Source: a virus. From it: DNA of 64,000 nt. Location of the stretch: positions 156,632 through 220,631 of the IMG/VR virus record IMGVR_UViG_3300009093_000034; one strand, 5' to 3'. Both the position numbers and the translations under genes were made by a program. The notes under the pieces were generated by a model. It made no database searches. It saw nothing but the letters and a program-made list of their open reading frames with translations, and was not told the origin of the DNA. Shown here piece by piece: positions 24,189 through 33,512 of the stretch (position 1 is its first letter; each line of letters begins with the position of its first letter).

Positions 24189-24873
24189 CAAATCGTTTGA
24201 GACGATCACTTTAGGAGTCCTAGGACTTTCTGCTGTGCTCTTGCTCATTTTAGTTACCTCAGGTCTCAGCAGTTTTCCAAATTTGAGCAAGTTAGCTCAA
24301 CTTGAGAGACCTCAAGCGATTATGACACCTGCTCCAGTTAAGGTGGAGACATCTCCTAACCCAATCTTGATTGACTTTTGGACTCACTCATACTTTGTTG
24401 GAGTTTTGAGCAAAAAGATAGATTCAGTCAAAGCCAATTATATTGTTACTCTAGTTGAGAGATACAATGTTTCTAAGATTGAAGAATCTCTCATCTTCGC
24501 GTTGATGTGGAATGAATCTGAGTTTATCTCAGAGTGTCATTCTGACAACTTAGATCCAATAACTCAAGAGATTCTTAGTACTGACTATGGTTTATTTCAA
24601 TTGAACTCTAGAACATACAAGAATTATACTGATGAACAGTTGTTAGATGTAAACACCAATGTAAGATTAGGAGTACAACACTTAGCACAAAATCTTTCTG
24701 ATTTTGATGGCAATGAAAAAAGAAGTGTTATGGCATATAATGCTGGAACAGCAAAAGGTTTTGCGCCACCTGATCGCACATCAATTTATGCAGATCGTAT
24801 ACTTAATTTGAAGGTTGTTTATGATACAAATCTACAAAAGTACATCAATTCACAACAACTTGTCCTAAGATAA
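24145..24873 (+). CDS. Membrane-anchored lytic transglycosylase (SLT-like)
   Basis: A 242-residue protein. After a short cytoplasmic part there is one strong membrane segment (LGVLGLSAVLLLILV), then a Pro-rich linker and an SLT domain: LIFALMWNESEF with the catalytic Glu near 123, DYGLFQLNS, and SVMAYNAG, the family's later motif. Such enzymes cleave peptidoglycan glycan strands. It may act during infection (virion) or lysis. The start is uncertain because the frame overlaps the helicase gene; ATG 24145 is the best available. Confidence 0.75.
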   Translation: MPLRTLVLKHFLQLNKSFETITLGVLGLSAVLLLILVTSGLSSFPNLSKLAQLERPQAIMTPAPVKVETSPNPILIDFWTHSYFVGVLSKKIDSVKANYIVTLVERYNVSKIEESLIFALMWNESEFISECHSDNLDPITQEILSTDYGLFQLNSRTYKNYTDEQLLDVNTNVRLGVQHLAQNLSDFDGNEKRSVMAYNAGTAKGFAPPDRTSIYADRILNLKVVYDTNLQKYINSQQLVLR

Positions 24874-24883
24874 AGGAATTATC

Positions 24884-25573
24884 TTGATTCAACTTCAGTC
24901 AGTCAAGAGCAAAAAGTTACATGAAAATGGAGAAGATATTGGTGTTTCTCCTTTGATCATGTCAAAGAGCTCGTTTCATAACGCATTAGCACATCAACAT
25001 GACTTTTATCTCTCTGGTGAAGTTAAAGAACCAGAAGAGTACGTAGATTGGTTTCATATCATCAGGAACGCTAAAGATTCTGATATTGTTGTGATTCACA
25101 TCAACAGCATTGGCGGATATGCTTCAACAGCAATTCAATTCTTGAGGGTCTTAGAAGAGACCAGTGCACGAGTTGTCGTTTCAGTTGAAGGCGATTGTAT
25201 GTCCGCTGCAACAATGATCTTTTTATCAGGAGACATCTACCAAATCTCCGAACACAGCTCCTTCATGTTCCACTCCCATAGCTCTATGGTAGCTGGAAAG
25301 TCCAGTGAGATCCATGACAACGTAACCTTCAGTAAGACCTGGGGAGATAAGTTGATCAGGGATCTTTATCAAGACTTCCTCACCGAAACAGAGATTCTTG
25401 CTATCATCAATGGTAAAGACATTTGGATGGATGCTGAGACAGTCGGAAAAAGATTAGATTCAAGAAATAAAGCCCTAGAAAAGAAAGCTAAGGAAGAAAA
25501 AAAGAAAGTAACTACTAAGTCTAAAGAATCTCTGACTCATCTGACTCAAGAGCCAGCAAAAGAAAATCAGTAG
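24884..25573 (+). CDS. ClpP-like serine protease
   Basis: A 229-residue protein with the ClpP fold markers: NSIGGYASTAIQF, which resembles the oxyanion glycine strip, GDCMSAATMI with the nucleophile Ser107, and FMFHSHSSM with the histidine (130 or 132). The C-terminus is a charged, lysine-rich tail. The start is TTG 24884 with AAAGGAA upstream. Location near the portal and other head genes makes a prohead protease role possible, but Clp-type proteolysis of host proteins is also plausible. It ends in TAG. Confidence 0.75.
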   Translation: MIQLQSVKSKKLHENGEDIGVSPLIMSKSSFHNALAHQHDFYLSGEVKEPEEYVDWFHIIRNAKDSDIVVIHINSIGGYASTAIQFLRVLEETSARVVVSVEGDCMSAATMIFLSGDIYQISEHSSFMFHSHSSMVAGKSSEIHDNVTFSKTWGDKLIRDLYQDFLTETEILAIINGKDIWMDAETVGKRLDSRNKALEKKAKEEKKKVTTKSKESLTHLTQEPAKENQ

Positions 25574-25647
25574 AGTTTAGATTTGGTATGTTTAGGATTC
25601 TGTGTTCAGAATTAAAATGATAGTCTCCAAAACAAATGGAGTAAATC

Positions 25648-26151
25648 ATGCCACGTGGAAGGAAACCCACTTACGAAAAAAACAGTTTGACGGATGCATT
25701 TCAATTCATCAAATTGAACATTGAAATTAGGAAAGGTAAAGGTCAATCAACAGACCAAATAATCGCGTCTTGCGGTGGTCCACTGAGACAATTTGTCTAC
25801 CCTAAAGAACTGCCTACAGGAACTTTTACGTTGTATCATCTTCATCCAAAAGATGAAGCTAACAAGAGAACAACACTCGACGAGTTATTCTCTCGTACTA
25901 CAATGATCAAGTGCTTAACAAGAGCATTCTTATCAGGAATGTCAGAAAGTGAAGCTTTGAAGAGAATAGTTCATCTGTGTATGAATGCATACGTCACTTC
26001 TGAGGAAAATCAGTTTCTCAGAGATTTTCAAGGTGGAAAATCCTTGAAACTTCAAATGGCTTTCATTGGTAACTATGATGACTTCCTTGCTGAGGTCAAT
26101 CAATATCTTGCCGATTACGATGCTCATCTTGAAGAAATACGAAAACAATAG
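25648..26151 (+). CDS. Hypothetical protein
   Basis: A 167-residue protein starting MPRGRKPTYEKNS, a basic N-terminus, with a GGAG ribosome site. The basic start is common in nucleic-acid-binding phage proteins. Ends in TAG. Not recognised. Confidence 0.7.
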   Translation: MPRGRKPTYEKNSLTDAFQFIKLNIEIRKGKGQSTDQIIASCGGPLRQFVYPKELPTGTFTLYHLHPKDEANKRTTLDELFSRTTMIKCLTRAFLSGMSESEALKRIVHLCMNAYVTSEENQFLRDFQGGKSLKLQMAFIGNYDDFLAEVNQYLADYDAHLEEIRKQ

Positions 26152-26161
26152 GAGGTTCTAA

Positions 26162-26863
26162 TTGGAACCAACAATATTTAGAATGTACTTTTCTCTTGGG
26201 TCCGTTGGACCTTCATTAGGTCTAAGACTTGTAGACCTTGAGTTGCTTGATGTTCCTAACATCAAGGCTGATGACGTGGTCAACACTATTCTTGGTGAAC
26301 TAGAGAAGATAGACCCTGATCTTAGGACTGCCGTTCTTTGTGGAAACATTCCCATCATGTTCTCTGGAGACAAGAACAAGGAACTTGAGATCACTGATAT
26401 CGATGCTCGTAAGTTGATCGACGAGATCATGGACGGAATATCGAAGATCGCCCTTGATCTTCAGGTTCACGGATTGAACAGAACTGCTCAGCAGTTAAAG
26501 CCCCCTTACTTCGGTCTAATCACTTGGGCTCCAAGTGCTTTGGGTGGAGACTCATACTTCTATGACAACTTCAATCAGATCCACGTTCCTCAATCTGATA
26601 AGAATGATGCTATGGCCCTTGCCGAGATCGTAAGACATCCCTTCTCAATCACATTGATCAGAGCAGAAGGAGACTTTGAGGCCAAGGTCAAGGAAGCTCA
26701 TGCTGTGTTCCCCACAATGAGAACCTTCTTGATTGTAGATTCTCTTGCAGATATGGAGCTTCTTGACAAGGTTCGAGACGTTGCAATCAGAACAGGCATC
26801 AGACCTCAGATGGTTTCTAGCATCAATGGTCTCTATCAAGTTTTCCCAGGTCCAACTAACTAA
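26162..26863 (+). CDS. Hypothetical virion-associated protein
   Basis: A 233-residue protein with a TTG start 7 bases after TAGGAGG, a very strong ribosome site. Rich in Asp/Ile/Leu, alpha/beta in style, with no known motif. It lies between the head-type protease gene and the tail cluster, so a structural or assembly role is plausible but unproven. Confidence 0.68.
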   Translation: MEPTIFRMYFSLGSVGPSLGLRLVDLELLDVPNIKADDVVNTILGELEKIDPDLRTAVLCGNIPIMFSGDKNKELEITDIDARKLIDEIMDGISKIALDLQVHGLNRTAQQLKPPYFGLITWAPSALGGDSYFYDNFNQIHVPQSDKNDAMALAEIVRHPFSITLIRAEGDFEAKVKEAHAVFPTMRTFLIVDSLADMELLDKVRDVAIRTGIRPQMVSSINGLYQVFPGPTN

Positions 26864-26990
26864 ACACCGATAGCCCGGCCGGACTAAGGAATCTACCCTG
26901 ACAGGAGGCAAGCTGAAGACGCTTCAACGTCGACCTCGTAGAGGAGGACGCTAAATAGTGACTTTAGTTCCTAAGGAGTATTGCTACCTA
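26864..26990 (+). other. GC-rich intergenic region, possible small RNA or decayed coding remnant
   Basis: A GC-rich stretch unlike its neighbours. One frame across 26909-26955 looks coding in style (xRRFNVDLVEEDAK before TAG) but has no start or ribosome site. The short hairpin CCTC/GAGG lies within. It ends in a terminator. Nothing firm can be called. Confidence 0.35.
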
Positions 26991-27024
26991 AATCCGGTGC
27001 TTCGTGGGCGCCGGATTTCTTTTT
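26991..27024 (+). terminator. Rho-independent terminator
   Basis: Perfect 7-bp stem AATCCGG / CCGGATT with a GC-rich 13-base loop and a T-rich tail. It separates the GC-rich region from the gene at 27035. Confidence 0.65.
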
Positions 27025-27034
27025 GGAGAGAAAA

Positions 27035-27325
27035 ATGTCAGATCAGACTAACCCAGAGAATGCGATGGAACTTCTTAAGCCAACACCTAAACCAGGTGAT
27101 GTGATTGGAAAGAAGATGTTGTGCCCAAAGCACGGAGACATCACTGGAAGTGCTCTTTCCATTAGCCTAGGAAAGACCGTTGAAGGTAAAACTACTCAAA
27201 GTCAGTACTTGTACTGTGTTGAGTGTTTGAATGACGTTCTTCTTACCTTCCAGAAGAACAAGGCCATTGAAGTGGTCACGGTTCAAGACGTAATTTACCA
27301 ACCAAACGAGAACGACGAAGAATAA
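27035..27325 (+). CDS. Small zinc-binding hypothetical protein
   Basis: A 96-residue protein starting at ATG 27035 after GGAGAG. It has CPKHG (about 27-31) and CVEC (about 65-68), which could form a zinc site. Not recognised. It is between a terminator and the tape-measure gene. Confidence 0.7.
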   Translation: MSDQTNPENAMELLKPTPKPGDVIGKKMLCPKHGDITGSALSISLGKTVEGKTTQSQYLYCVECLNDVLLTFQKNKAIEVVTVQDVIYQPNENDEE

Positions 27326-27350
27326 TCCAAAGTAGTTCTCACACTAGTGA

Positions 27351-27399
27351 CCCCATGGACGATTTTGTCAGAGTAAAATTTGACTAATTATCCATGGGG
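27351..27399 (+). promoter_or_regulatory. Inverted repeat bracketing an ACTAATT box and the tape-measure start
   Basis: CCCCATGGA (27351-27359) and TCCATGGGG (27391-27399) are perfect complements; the second arm contains ATG 27394. ACTAATT (27383-27389) sits in the 31-base loop, 4 bases before the ATG. A T-rich run follows the second arm, so the full stem may also end read-through RNA. Confidence 0.6.
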
Positions 27400-30078
27400 T
27401 TTCTTTTTTCCTACGAGCCAAACATTTATTACTCACCTGATAATGTAGGCGGCATCCCTAACGGTGCAGGTCCTCCCTCACCAGAGATAGCTCAACTCAG
27501 TTCTTCCATTGCTCAATCTGAACAAGCTGCTGCAGCCCAAATGGTCTCAGCTTTTGAGAATGGACTTCACCCTCTAGAAGAAGCTGAGAAAGAGAACACC
27601 CGACTTCTTCAACAGTACCTTCAATCCCAGGATAACAACGCCCAAGAACTTCTAAAAGCTTTTGGTGTTCAAACTGAATCTCTCACTGGACTTGTGGGAG
27701 GTATGGACGCCAACAAAGGTCTTGGAAGTTCCAATGATCCTCTTCAAGAACAAGTTCTTCAAAGTCAAGCCAAAAACCTAGCTGCTTCTCCAAAAGAAAG
27801 ACCAACAGTCCAAGATATGCTCAAGCTCTCTGTTGAGAACTCCATGGGTTTCTTGCTCTTGTACCAAGAGTTGATTCAGATCAAAGCTCTTCTTCAAGGC
27901 CAAGTCGCTGCCAAGGATCAAAAGAAGAGTGGAAAGGGAATCGGAGACATCTTCAAGGGTCTTCTTGAAGGCGCAGCAGGAATTGCTCTACTCGCCGTTG
28001 GCTTGATGGTCTTTGCTGGTGCCTTGATGATCTTTGGTCAGATGGGACTTGGTGAGTGGATGAACGCCTTAGCAGGAATGGCAGCCTTTGCCTTGTTTGT
28101 TCTTGGGGCCATAGAAGTTGCCAAGCTCGTGAAGGATCACGTGAAGGACTTCTTGGAGTTCACAGCTGGAGTTCTCATCCTAACAGCTGGTCTAGCTCTC
28201 TTTGCTCTTACTCTCATCCTTGCAGCTCACACCTCACAATATGTCTTGGCTGCTATCCCAACTCTTCTACTCTTTGCTGCCTTTGTTCTTGGTGTAGTTG
28301 GAATTGCTTTACTTCTCACAGAAGCTGAACCAGCCTTGATTGCTTTCAGTGCTTCTGTCTTGATCATGACTGCAGGCTTTGCCTTGTTTGGCTTGACTTT
28401 GATGCTCTTCGCCAAGATCGGTCCAGACATTCCTCCTGCTATTGCAAACCTTGGATTGGCTATGCAGTTGATCCTCGGTCTAGCTCCGTTCTTTATTCAA
28501 ATTGGACTTCTTTCTCCATTGATCGCTTTGGCTTCTGTAGCCTTGGCAGCTTTGTCCATCAGCTTACTTCTTTGGACAGCGGCCGTGGCCGTCATGTCGT
28601 TGATTAGTCCTCAGATGATAGTCAAAGCTTCTGCAGTGGTGTTGGCCTCTGAAGATCTTATCTCCCATCACTTGATGGGAATGTTTGCCTTACTAGGTCT
28701 TCTCTCTCCTTTGATCGCTCCAGGATCTGCTGCTCTCCTTCTTTTGAGCATCAGCTTACTTGCATGGTCTGCTGTCTTGGCAGTCATGTCTTCTCTTGAA
28801 CCCAAGATTCCGGCTGCTCAATCAGCCATTCAACAATCTAATCAAATCATCAAACAAACAGCAGACTTCGCTATGAGCTTGATCCTTCAAGTTCCAGCTC
28901 TCGGTGTGTTTGGTGTAGCCATCGGAGTTCTTTCTCTAGGACTAGGTGCCTTTGCAGACGTTCTCAAGAAGATGGCTTCTATCCAAAAAGATGGAACTCT
29001 AGCTGAAGCTCAAGGAGCTTTGACAGGAATCATCGATTGGATCGCTAAGCCATCCAAGGACGGAAAGTCCTTACTCAACCTTCTAGACACCTTCTCAGGT
29101 GGTCCATTTAGCTTCTTGACTGGTGGTTCTGTCTTTGATAAGCTCAAAGCCTTTGGTGAAGCTATCAAGCCATTCAGTGAAGCCTTCATCAACCTAGCCA
29201 AGGCTATTCAACTCGTTGCTCAAGTAGGTTCTCCTGCTAACCTCAAGGCTGCTTCTGTTGCTCTAGGATCAATCATCGGCTGGTTGATCGGAAAAGATCC
29301 TGTCACTGGAGCTGATGTTAAAGGAAGCATCGTTGGTCTTGTCCAAACCTTAGATGGTGGAAAGATCGAACAACTCAAGAAGTTCGGTCAAGCTCTTGAT
29401 CCTCTAGCAGACTCCATGATGAAACTCGCAGGAGTCATGGACAAGATCAAGGGAGTTGGAGACCAAAGCAAGGCGGCACAAGCTGCTGTTGCAGCTACCT
29501 TGAGCTTAGCTAACACGGTTGGAATGATCCAAACCACCAACCAAGAACTAGATAACTCCAAGAGATTCCAAGAAGCTTTAAATCACATTGGAGATGGTAT
29601 CGCTGACTTCACTAGAAAGGTGAGCTCAGGCCAAAATGATGGCTTCGACAAATTGGCCAAGTCCTTAACGACCATCTCAAGTCTTAACCTTCATCAAGTT
29701 TTTGAACCTCTCATGACGGCACTAAATAGAAATGGTGATCTTGATAGGATGGCTGCCACCCTAGAAAGGATTGTCAAAGCAGTCGGTGCCAACCCTAACG
29801 GAGGTCTGTTTGAGTCTGTTGGAAGTCTTCTTAACGGAGGAACCCAAGGAAAGTCTCAACAAGAATCTGTAGCAAGCGGCGTCCAATCAAGCGGACACAA
29901 CAGAGACGTTGATCAAGCAGTTCTTGGAATGTATGGTCTTCTTCAGAAATGGGATAATCAGATCACTCAGAATGGTGTTCTTCCTGGTCAGCCTGTGACC
30001 AATCCAGTCACCATCGTTCAACAGCAAGCCGCCGCAGTTAATCCTTCGGCAGGAAGAGGAAAGTTCCAGTCTCAATAA
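27394..30078 (+). CDS. Tail tape-measure-like protein
   Basis: An 894-residue protein with the tape-measure profile: a Gln/Ala/Glu-rich helical N-terminal part, a long stretch of strongly hydrophobic helices (about 190-480), more amphipathic helices (480-740), then a low-complexity Gly/Ser/Gln C-terminus. In the tail cluster, first of a run of co-directional structural genes. If it acts as a ruler at about 0.15 nm per residue, the tail would be near 130 nm, an estimate from general knowledge. No ribosome site precedes ATG 27394, as expected for a near-leaderless late message. A membrane protein role is a minor alternative. Confidence 0.7.
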   Translation: MGFLFSYEPNIYYSPDNVGGIPNGAGPPSPEIAQLSSSIAQSEQAAAAQMVSAFENGLHPLEEAEKENTRLLQQYLQSQDNNAQELLKAFGVQTESLTGLVGGMDANKGLGSSNDPLQEQVLQSQAKNLAASPKERPTVQDMLKLSVENSMGFLLLYQELIQIKALLQGQVAAKDQKKSGKGIGDIFKGLLEGAAGIALLAVGLMVFAGALMIFGQMGLGEWMNALAGMAAFALFVLGAIEVAKLVKDHVKDFLEFTAGVLILTAGLALFALTLILAAHTSQYVLAAIPTLLLFAAFVLGVVGIALLLTEAEPALIAFSASVLIMTAGFALFGLTLMLFAKIGPDIPPAIANLGLAMQLILGLAPFFIQIGLLSPLIALASVALAALSISLLLWTAAVAVMSLISPQMIVKASAVVLASEDLISHHLMGMFALLGLLSPLIAPGSAALLLLSISLLAWSAVLAVMSSLEPKIPAAQSAIQQSNQIIKQTADFAMSLILQVPALGVFGVAIGVLSLGLGAFADVLKKMASIQKDGTLAEAQGALTGIIDWIAKPSKDGKSLLNLLDTFSGGPFSFLTGGSVFDKLKAFGEAIKPFSEAFINLAKAIQLVAQVGSPANLKAASVALGSIIGWLIGKDPVTGADVKGSIVGLVQTLDGGKIEQLKKFGQALDPLADSMMKLAGVMDKIKGVGDQSKAAQAAVAATLSLANTVGMIQTTNQELDNSKRFQEALNHIGDGIADFTRKVSSGQNDGFDKLAKSLTTISSLNLHQVFEPLMTALNRNGDLDRMAATLERIVKAVGANPNGGLFESVGSLLNGGTQGKSQQESVASGVQSSGHNRDVDQAVLGMYGLLQKWDNQITQNGVLPGQPVTNPVTIVQQQAAAVNPSAGRGKFQSQ

Positions 30079-30102
30079 ACTGGAAAGGAAAGTTCTAAAT
30101 AG

Positions 30103-31161
30103 ATGAATCTTTATCAAGTTAACGACGGAAGTCCTAACCACTACATTCATCCCTCAAAGATCATCCAGCTCAACTCTGCTGGACTGGACTGGAGAAAGGC
30201 TCTCCTAGGACCTAACGTCAACCCAGACGACTACATCGCTCCAGGTATTGCTCTTACGGTTGAAGATCCTGAGTCTATCGCGTTTACGTCATCCATGGAA
30301 ACGGATCTTCCTCTTCAATCGTTGATCAACAAGCTCTCACAATCCACTGTTGGTCAGATCGCTAGTGCTATCACCAAAGTCGGTGACGCTGTTGCTGGTG
30401 CCACAGGAAAGAGCATCAGCGTTGTTCCTCCTAACGTTCGTTTTCAAACAACACTCTCTCAACTTCCAGCATGGAAGAGCTCTGATGCCGCAGGTATCTC
30501 AGATATCACCTTCAAGTTTTACTTTGGTCAAGGTGGAGTCTTTGATGGAAGAACCGAGGTCTACAACCCCGTCATTCTTCTCAGCCGAGTAAACGTTCCA
30601 GACCTTGTTGGTCAGAACACTCACATCCTAAGAGGACCTTTACCAAGCATCGCTTACATCTACGGAGCTCTAGGAGCTTCTGTTGCTCAATCTGTGGCAG
30701 ACATCGCCAAAGGTGTAGCAGGAAACGCTACCACCTCTCAATCAGCTGAAGCTAACTTTGAATCTCAAGTCAACTCTCTACTTACCGGAATGGAAAACAG
30801 AATGTGGAACGCCATGAAAGGTTTCAAGGGCGTCATGACCATGAGAGTCGGAACTAGGATCTTCCTTCCAGAGTTCTATGTCAAAGAAACGAAGTACCAC
30901 TTTGGAACGGAGGTCGATGACTATGGTTTCCCAATTTACGGAGAAGTAACTTGGTCCGGAATCAAAACCATCCAACTCGTCAACAGTGGAATGCCTCAGT
31001 ACCAGCTCTACGGAAGTGCTGGTACTCCACCAGACCCCAAGGATCCTACGGTTCCATCTCCATATCCAACTGTGGAGAAAGAGCCTACGACCATGCCAAA
31101 TGCGCCTAATAATCCTCCTGATTCTAACACAATCGACCCAGCTATGAAGTACGGATACTAA
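30103..31161 (+). CDS. Probable tail/baseplate structural protein
   Basis: A 352-residue protein with an Asp/Gly/Val-rich body and a long Pro-rich C-terminus (PPDPKDPTVPSPYPT). The gene lies directly after the tape measure and before hub-like genes, the usual place of tail tip or baseplate proteins. FYFGQGGVFDG and TKYHFGTEVDDYGFPIYGEV are beta-rich. No family match recalled. Confidence 0.62.
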   Translation: MNLYQVNDGSPNHYIHPSKIIQLNSAGLDWRKALLGPNVNPDDYIAPGIALTVEDPESIAFTSSMETDLPLQSLINKLSQSTVGQIASAITKVGDAVAGATGKSISVVPPNVRFQTTLSQLPAWKSSDAAGISDITFKFYFGQGGVFDGRTEVYNPVILLSRVNVPDLVGQNTHILRGPLPSIAYIYGALGASVAQSVADIAKGVAGNATTSQSAEANFESQVNSLLTGMENRMWNAMKGFKGVMTMRVGTRIFLPEFYVKETKYHFGTEVDDYGFPIYGEVTWSGIKTIQLVNSGMPQYQLYGSAGTPPDPKDPTVPSPYPTVEKEPTTMPNAPNNPPDSNTIDPAMKYGY

Positions 31162-31163
31162 AG

Positions 31164-31529
31164 ATGGTAGATCAAACACAAACCTTTTCATCAGCAACAC
31201 CTTCTACCTCGATGTACTCCAGATACGATCTTCTTGGTCAATCCATGGTCACAGACAAGGAGTCTGGTCAAGCTTATCCTGATCCTCTCTCCAAACTATT
31301 CAACACTCTCCAATTGACAGCGTTGCCATTGAGTACAACTTTATCAAGTGGAGACCTAGCTAAGTTTTGGTTCTGGTACTATCAGAAGTACAACGGGGCA
31401 ACTGACGGTGATGACATTCTCTTGATCATGAACGGAATTCCTTACTTAGGAAGCGTCACCCCAGGAGATACCATTTACCTTCCAGGATCCTCAGACATCA
31501 GAACTCCAACTTTCGCACAGGTATCTTAA
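31164..31529 (+). CDS. Baseplate-like protein with LysM-style C-terminus
   Basis: A 121-residue protein starting 2 bases after the previous stop. The end GSVTPGDTIYLPG looks like the T-P-G-D-x-I-x-L-P-G strand of LysM-like modules used by baseplate wedge and hub proteins (as in T4 gp53-type proteins). Function inferred from position. Confidence 0.6.
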   Translation: MVDQTQTFSSATPSTSMYSRYDLLGQSMVTDKESGQAYPDPLSKLFNTLQLTALPLSTTLSSGDLAKFWFWYYQKYNGATDGDDILLIMNGIPYLGSVTPGDTIYLPGSSDIRTPTFAQVS

Positions 31530-31530
31530 C

Positions 31531-32766
31531 ATGCAAAGAGCTTATCTAGAAGTAACACTCGTGGACGAGGGCAATGCTAAATTGCCAGCTGAGTTCATTG
31601 AGACGTTCAAGGTTTCGACCAGCATCTACACCTCATACCCAATCGCCGAGATGATCATCAATGACAATGAAGGCCGTATGAATGCTATGCTCACCATCAA
31701 GCCTGGAAACTTCATTCAGTTCAACTTTCAAGACGTAGATTCTGGAGCCAACTACCAACTCACTCCTTTTGTTGTTTCAGGTATCGAACAAGTTGGACAC
31801 TCAGAAGGTCTTCCTAACTCAGGAAAGATGGCTTCTCTTGGTGGCATGGTCAAGATTCACATGTGTCATCCTTGGGAGATCTACACAGACTGGAGTGATC
31901 AAGCTTTTGACACGAACATCAGTTCTATCGTTTCTGACCTGGCTAACCAGGCTAAGAAAGGTTGGTCATTCTCTTCGGTCAAGGTAGACAAGACAGATGA
32001 TAGTCAAGGAACCATCAGATACAAACTTCAAGAGTCTGAGACTGAGTTCATATTAAATAAACTTTTACCTTATGCTACAATTGACCATCAAGCCGTTTAC
32101 ACTTTTGTAAACGAAAAGAACGAGTTTCACCTTCATGACTTTGCTTCTATGTTCTCTGCTGTTTCAACGGCTGTTATCCTTCCTAGACCAGAAGAACTAT
32201 CCCAATCTCCAAGCGTAGCTACGGCTTTGAAAGGAGAGTTAGGGAGTCTTCCTCCTCATTTCATCACAGATGGAACTTGGTACCTAGGTCGAGACTTTAA
32301 GAACATGATCAGGGCCATTCAGCCTAACTTGTTGATGGAAGAACCAAAAGCCGGAATTGCTTTTGGTGGAAATTTCAGTTATCAGACCCCGATCCCAGGT
32401 TACACTCTCCTTAAGAACACGTATGTCACATCGTTGACTAACACGTCATCTTATGCCATTCCACATAGAGTCTTGGATGACGGTCTCAGATTGTTGATCA
32501 ACCAAGTCGGTATCTTGAACTCTTTTCTAGAGATCAAGATCGTTACCACTTTGATCTTTGACATAGCCTTGGTAGGCGGAGTCATCAACCTTCTTTTGGC
32601 ATCAACTCCTGAAGTTGCCACTCATTGGATGAATGGAAAGTGGTTGATCTCTGGAGCGGATCACTTTTTGTCTCAAGGACAATACTTTACTCAACTAACT
32701 TTGATCAAACCGGTGATTGAGACACCAACAACAGACCAGCAAGCTGCTCTGTACAAGTCAAGCTAA
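31531..32766 (+). CDS. Baseplate hub-like protein (gp27/gpD type)
   Basis: A 411-residue protein. The N-terminal ISTSIYTSYP-like region, alternating beta strands and the late WLISGADHFL...YFTQLTLIKP segment match the late-protein-D/gp27 hub layout, where a domain is built of repeated beta barrels. Hub proteins join tail tube to spike. Order (tape measure, small baseplate proteins, hub, spike) supports this. Confidence 0.6.
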   Translation: MQRAYLEVTLVDEGNAKLPAEFIETFKVSTSIYTSYPIAEMIINDNEGRMNAMLTIKPGNFIQFNFQDVDSGANYQLTPFVVSGIEQVGHSEGLPNSGKMASLGGMVKIHMCHPWEIYTDWSDQAFDTNISSIVSDLANQAKKGWSFSSVKVDKTDDSQGTIRYKLQESETEFILNKLLPYATIDHQAVYTFVNEKNEFHLHDFASMFSAVSTAVILPRPEELSQSPSVATALKGELGSLPPHFITDGTWYLGRDFKNMIRAIQPNLLMEEPKAGIAFGGNFSYQTPIPGYTLLKNTYVTSLTNTSSYAIPHRVLDDGLRLLINQVGILNSFLEIKIVTTLIFDIALVGGVINLLLASTPEVATHWMNGKWLISGADHFLSQGQYFTQLTLIKPVIETPTTDQQAALYKSS

Positions 32767-33509
32767 TGCAATCCCAATTCGACATCAAACAAAGACAAGT
32801 TTCTCCAGCAGTCGACAACCTTCAGTTGTACAGAGCAAGGATCTATCAAAAGATGGAACCAGGAGATGACCGTCTTCAAGTTAGGATCATGCCACAGATG
32901 GCAGCTCTTCCAAACCCAAGTCGATATCTTCCAAAGTTTCCTCCTTTCTTTCAAGGTCAGATCATCACAGGAAGAACAGAGATTAAAGAAGGTCAGTTAG
33001 CAGATTTTGTCTGGGTCGCAGCTCTCCCTGACTTCTCCGTTGGTTACGTTCTTGGTCTTGCTAACGGTTATGGTAGAGCTTACGAGGTCATGCAGAACAG
33101 CTTGAACTTTACCAGTGTTCTCCAAGGATTGATCAACAGAGGCATCGCGTCAGGAGACCTTGACTACAAGAACATTCAAGTCCTTCATAGAAGTCAAAAT
33201 CACTTAGACATGGTTGACACTGTGAACGGAGATAGGTTCACTATGCTCAGCAACGGTACCATCTTCTCAATCACAAGAAACCAGATCTACATGAGAGTTG
33301 GAACTCCAGACACGACTCAAGGACGAAACGATTTCTCGGCCATCAGAATCTCAAGAGACGAGATCAACTTGTCTACACCAACTTTCAGAGTCAAAGCTAC
33401 GAACGTCATTCTAGGAAATAAGGGAATGAGTGTTGTTGCAACTCCAACAGAGTTCGCTCACTCAGTAGAAGGAACAAGCCATGTTCCTCAGAACAACATT
33501 AGGGTTTAA
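32766..33509 (+). CDS. Baseplate spike / OB-fold hub protein (gp5/gpV-like)
   Basis: A 247-residue protein with an OB-type core (LQVRIMPQMAALP, FFQGQIITGRTEI, ADFVWVAALPDFSVGYVLGL) and a beta-helical tail (NDFSAIRISRDEINLSTPTFRVKATNVILG), as in spike proteins of contractile tails. Shares a base with the preceding stop (TAATG). No lysozyme domain is present. Confidence 0.6.
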   Translation: MQSQFDIKQRQVSPAVDNLQLYRARIYQKMEPGDDRLQVRIMPQMAALPNPSRYLPKFPPFFQGQIITGRTEIKEGQLADFVWVAALPDFSVGYVLGLANGYGRAYEVMQNSLNFTSVLQGLINRGIASGDLDYKNIQVLHRSQNHLDMVDTVNGDRFTMLSNGTIFSITRNQIYMRVGTPDTTQGRNDFSAIRISRDEINLSTPTFRVKATNVILGNKGMSVVATPTEFAHSVEGTSHVPQNNIRV

Positions 33510-33512
33510 GAG

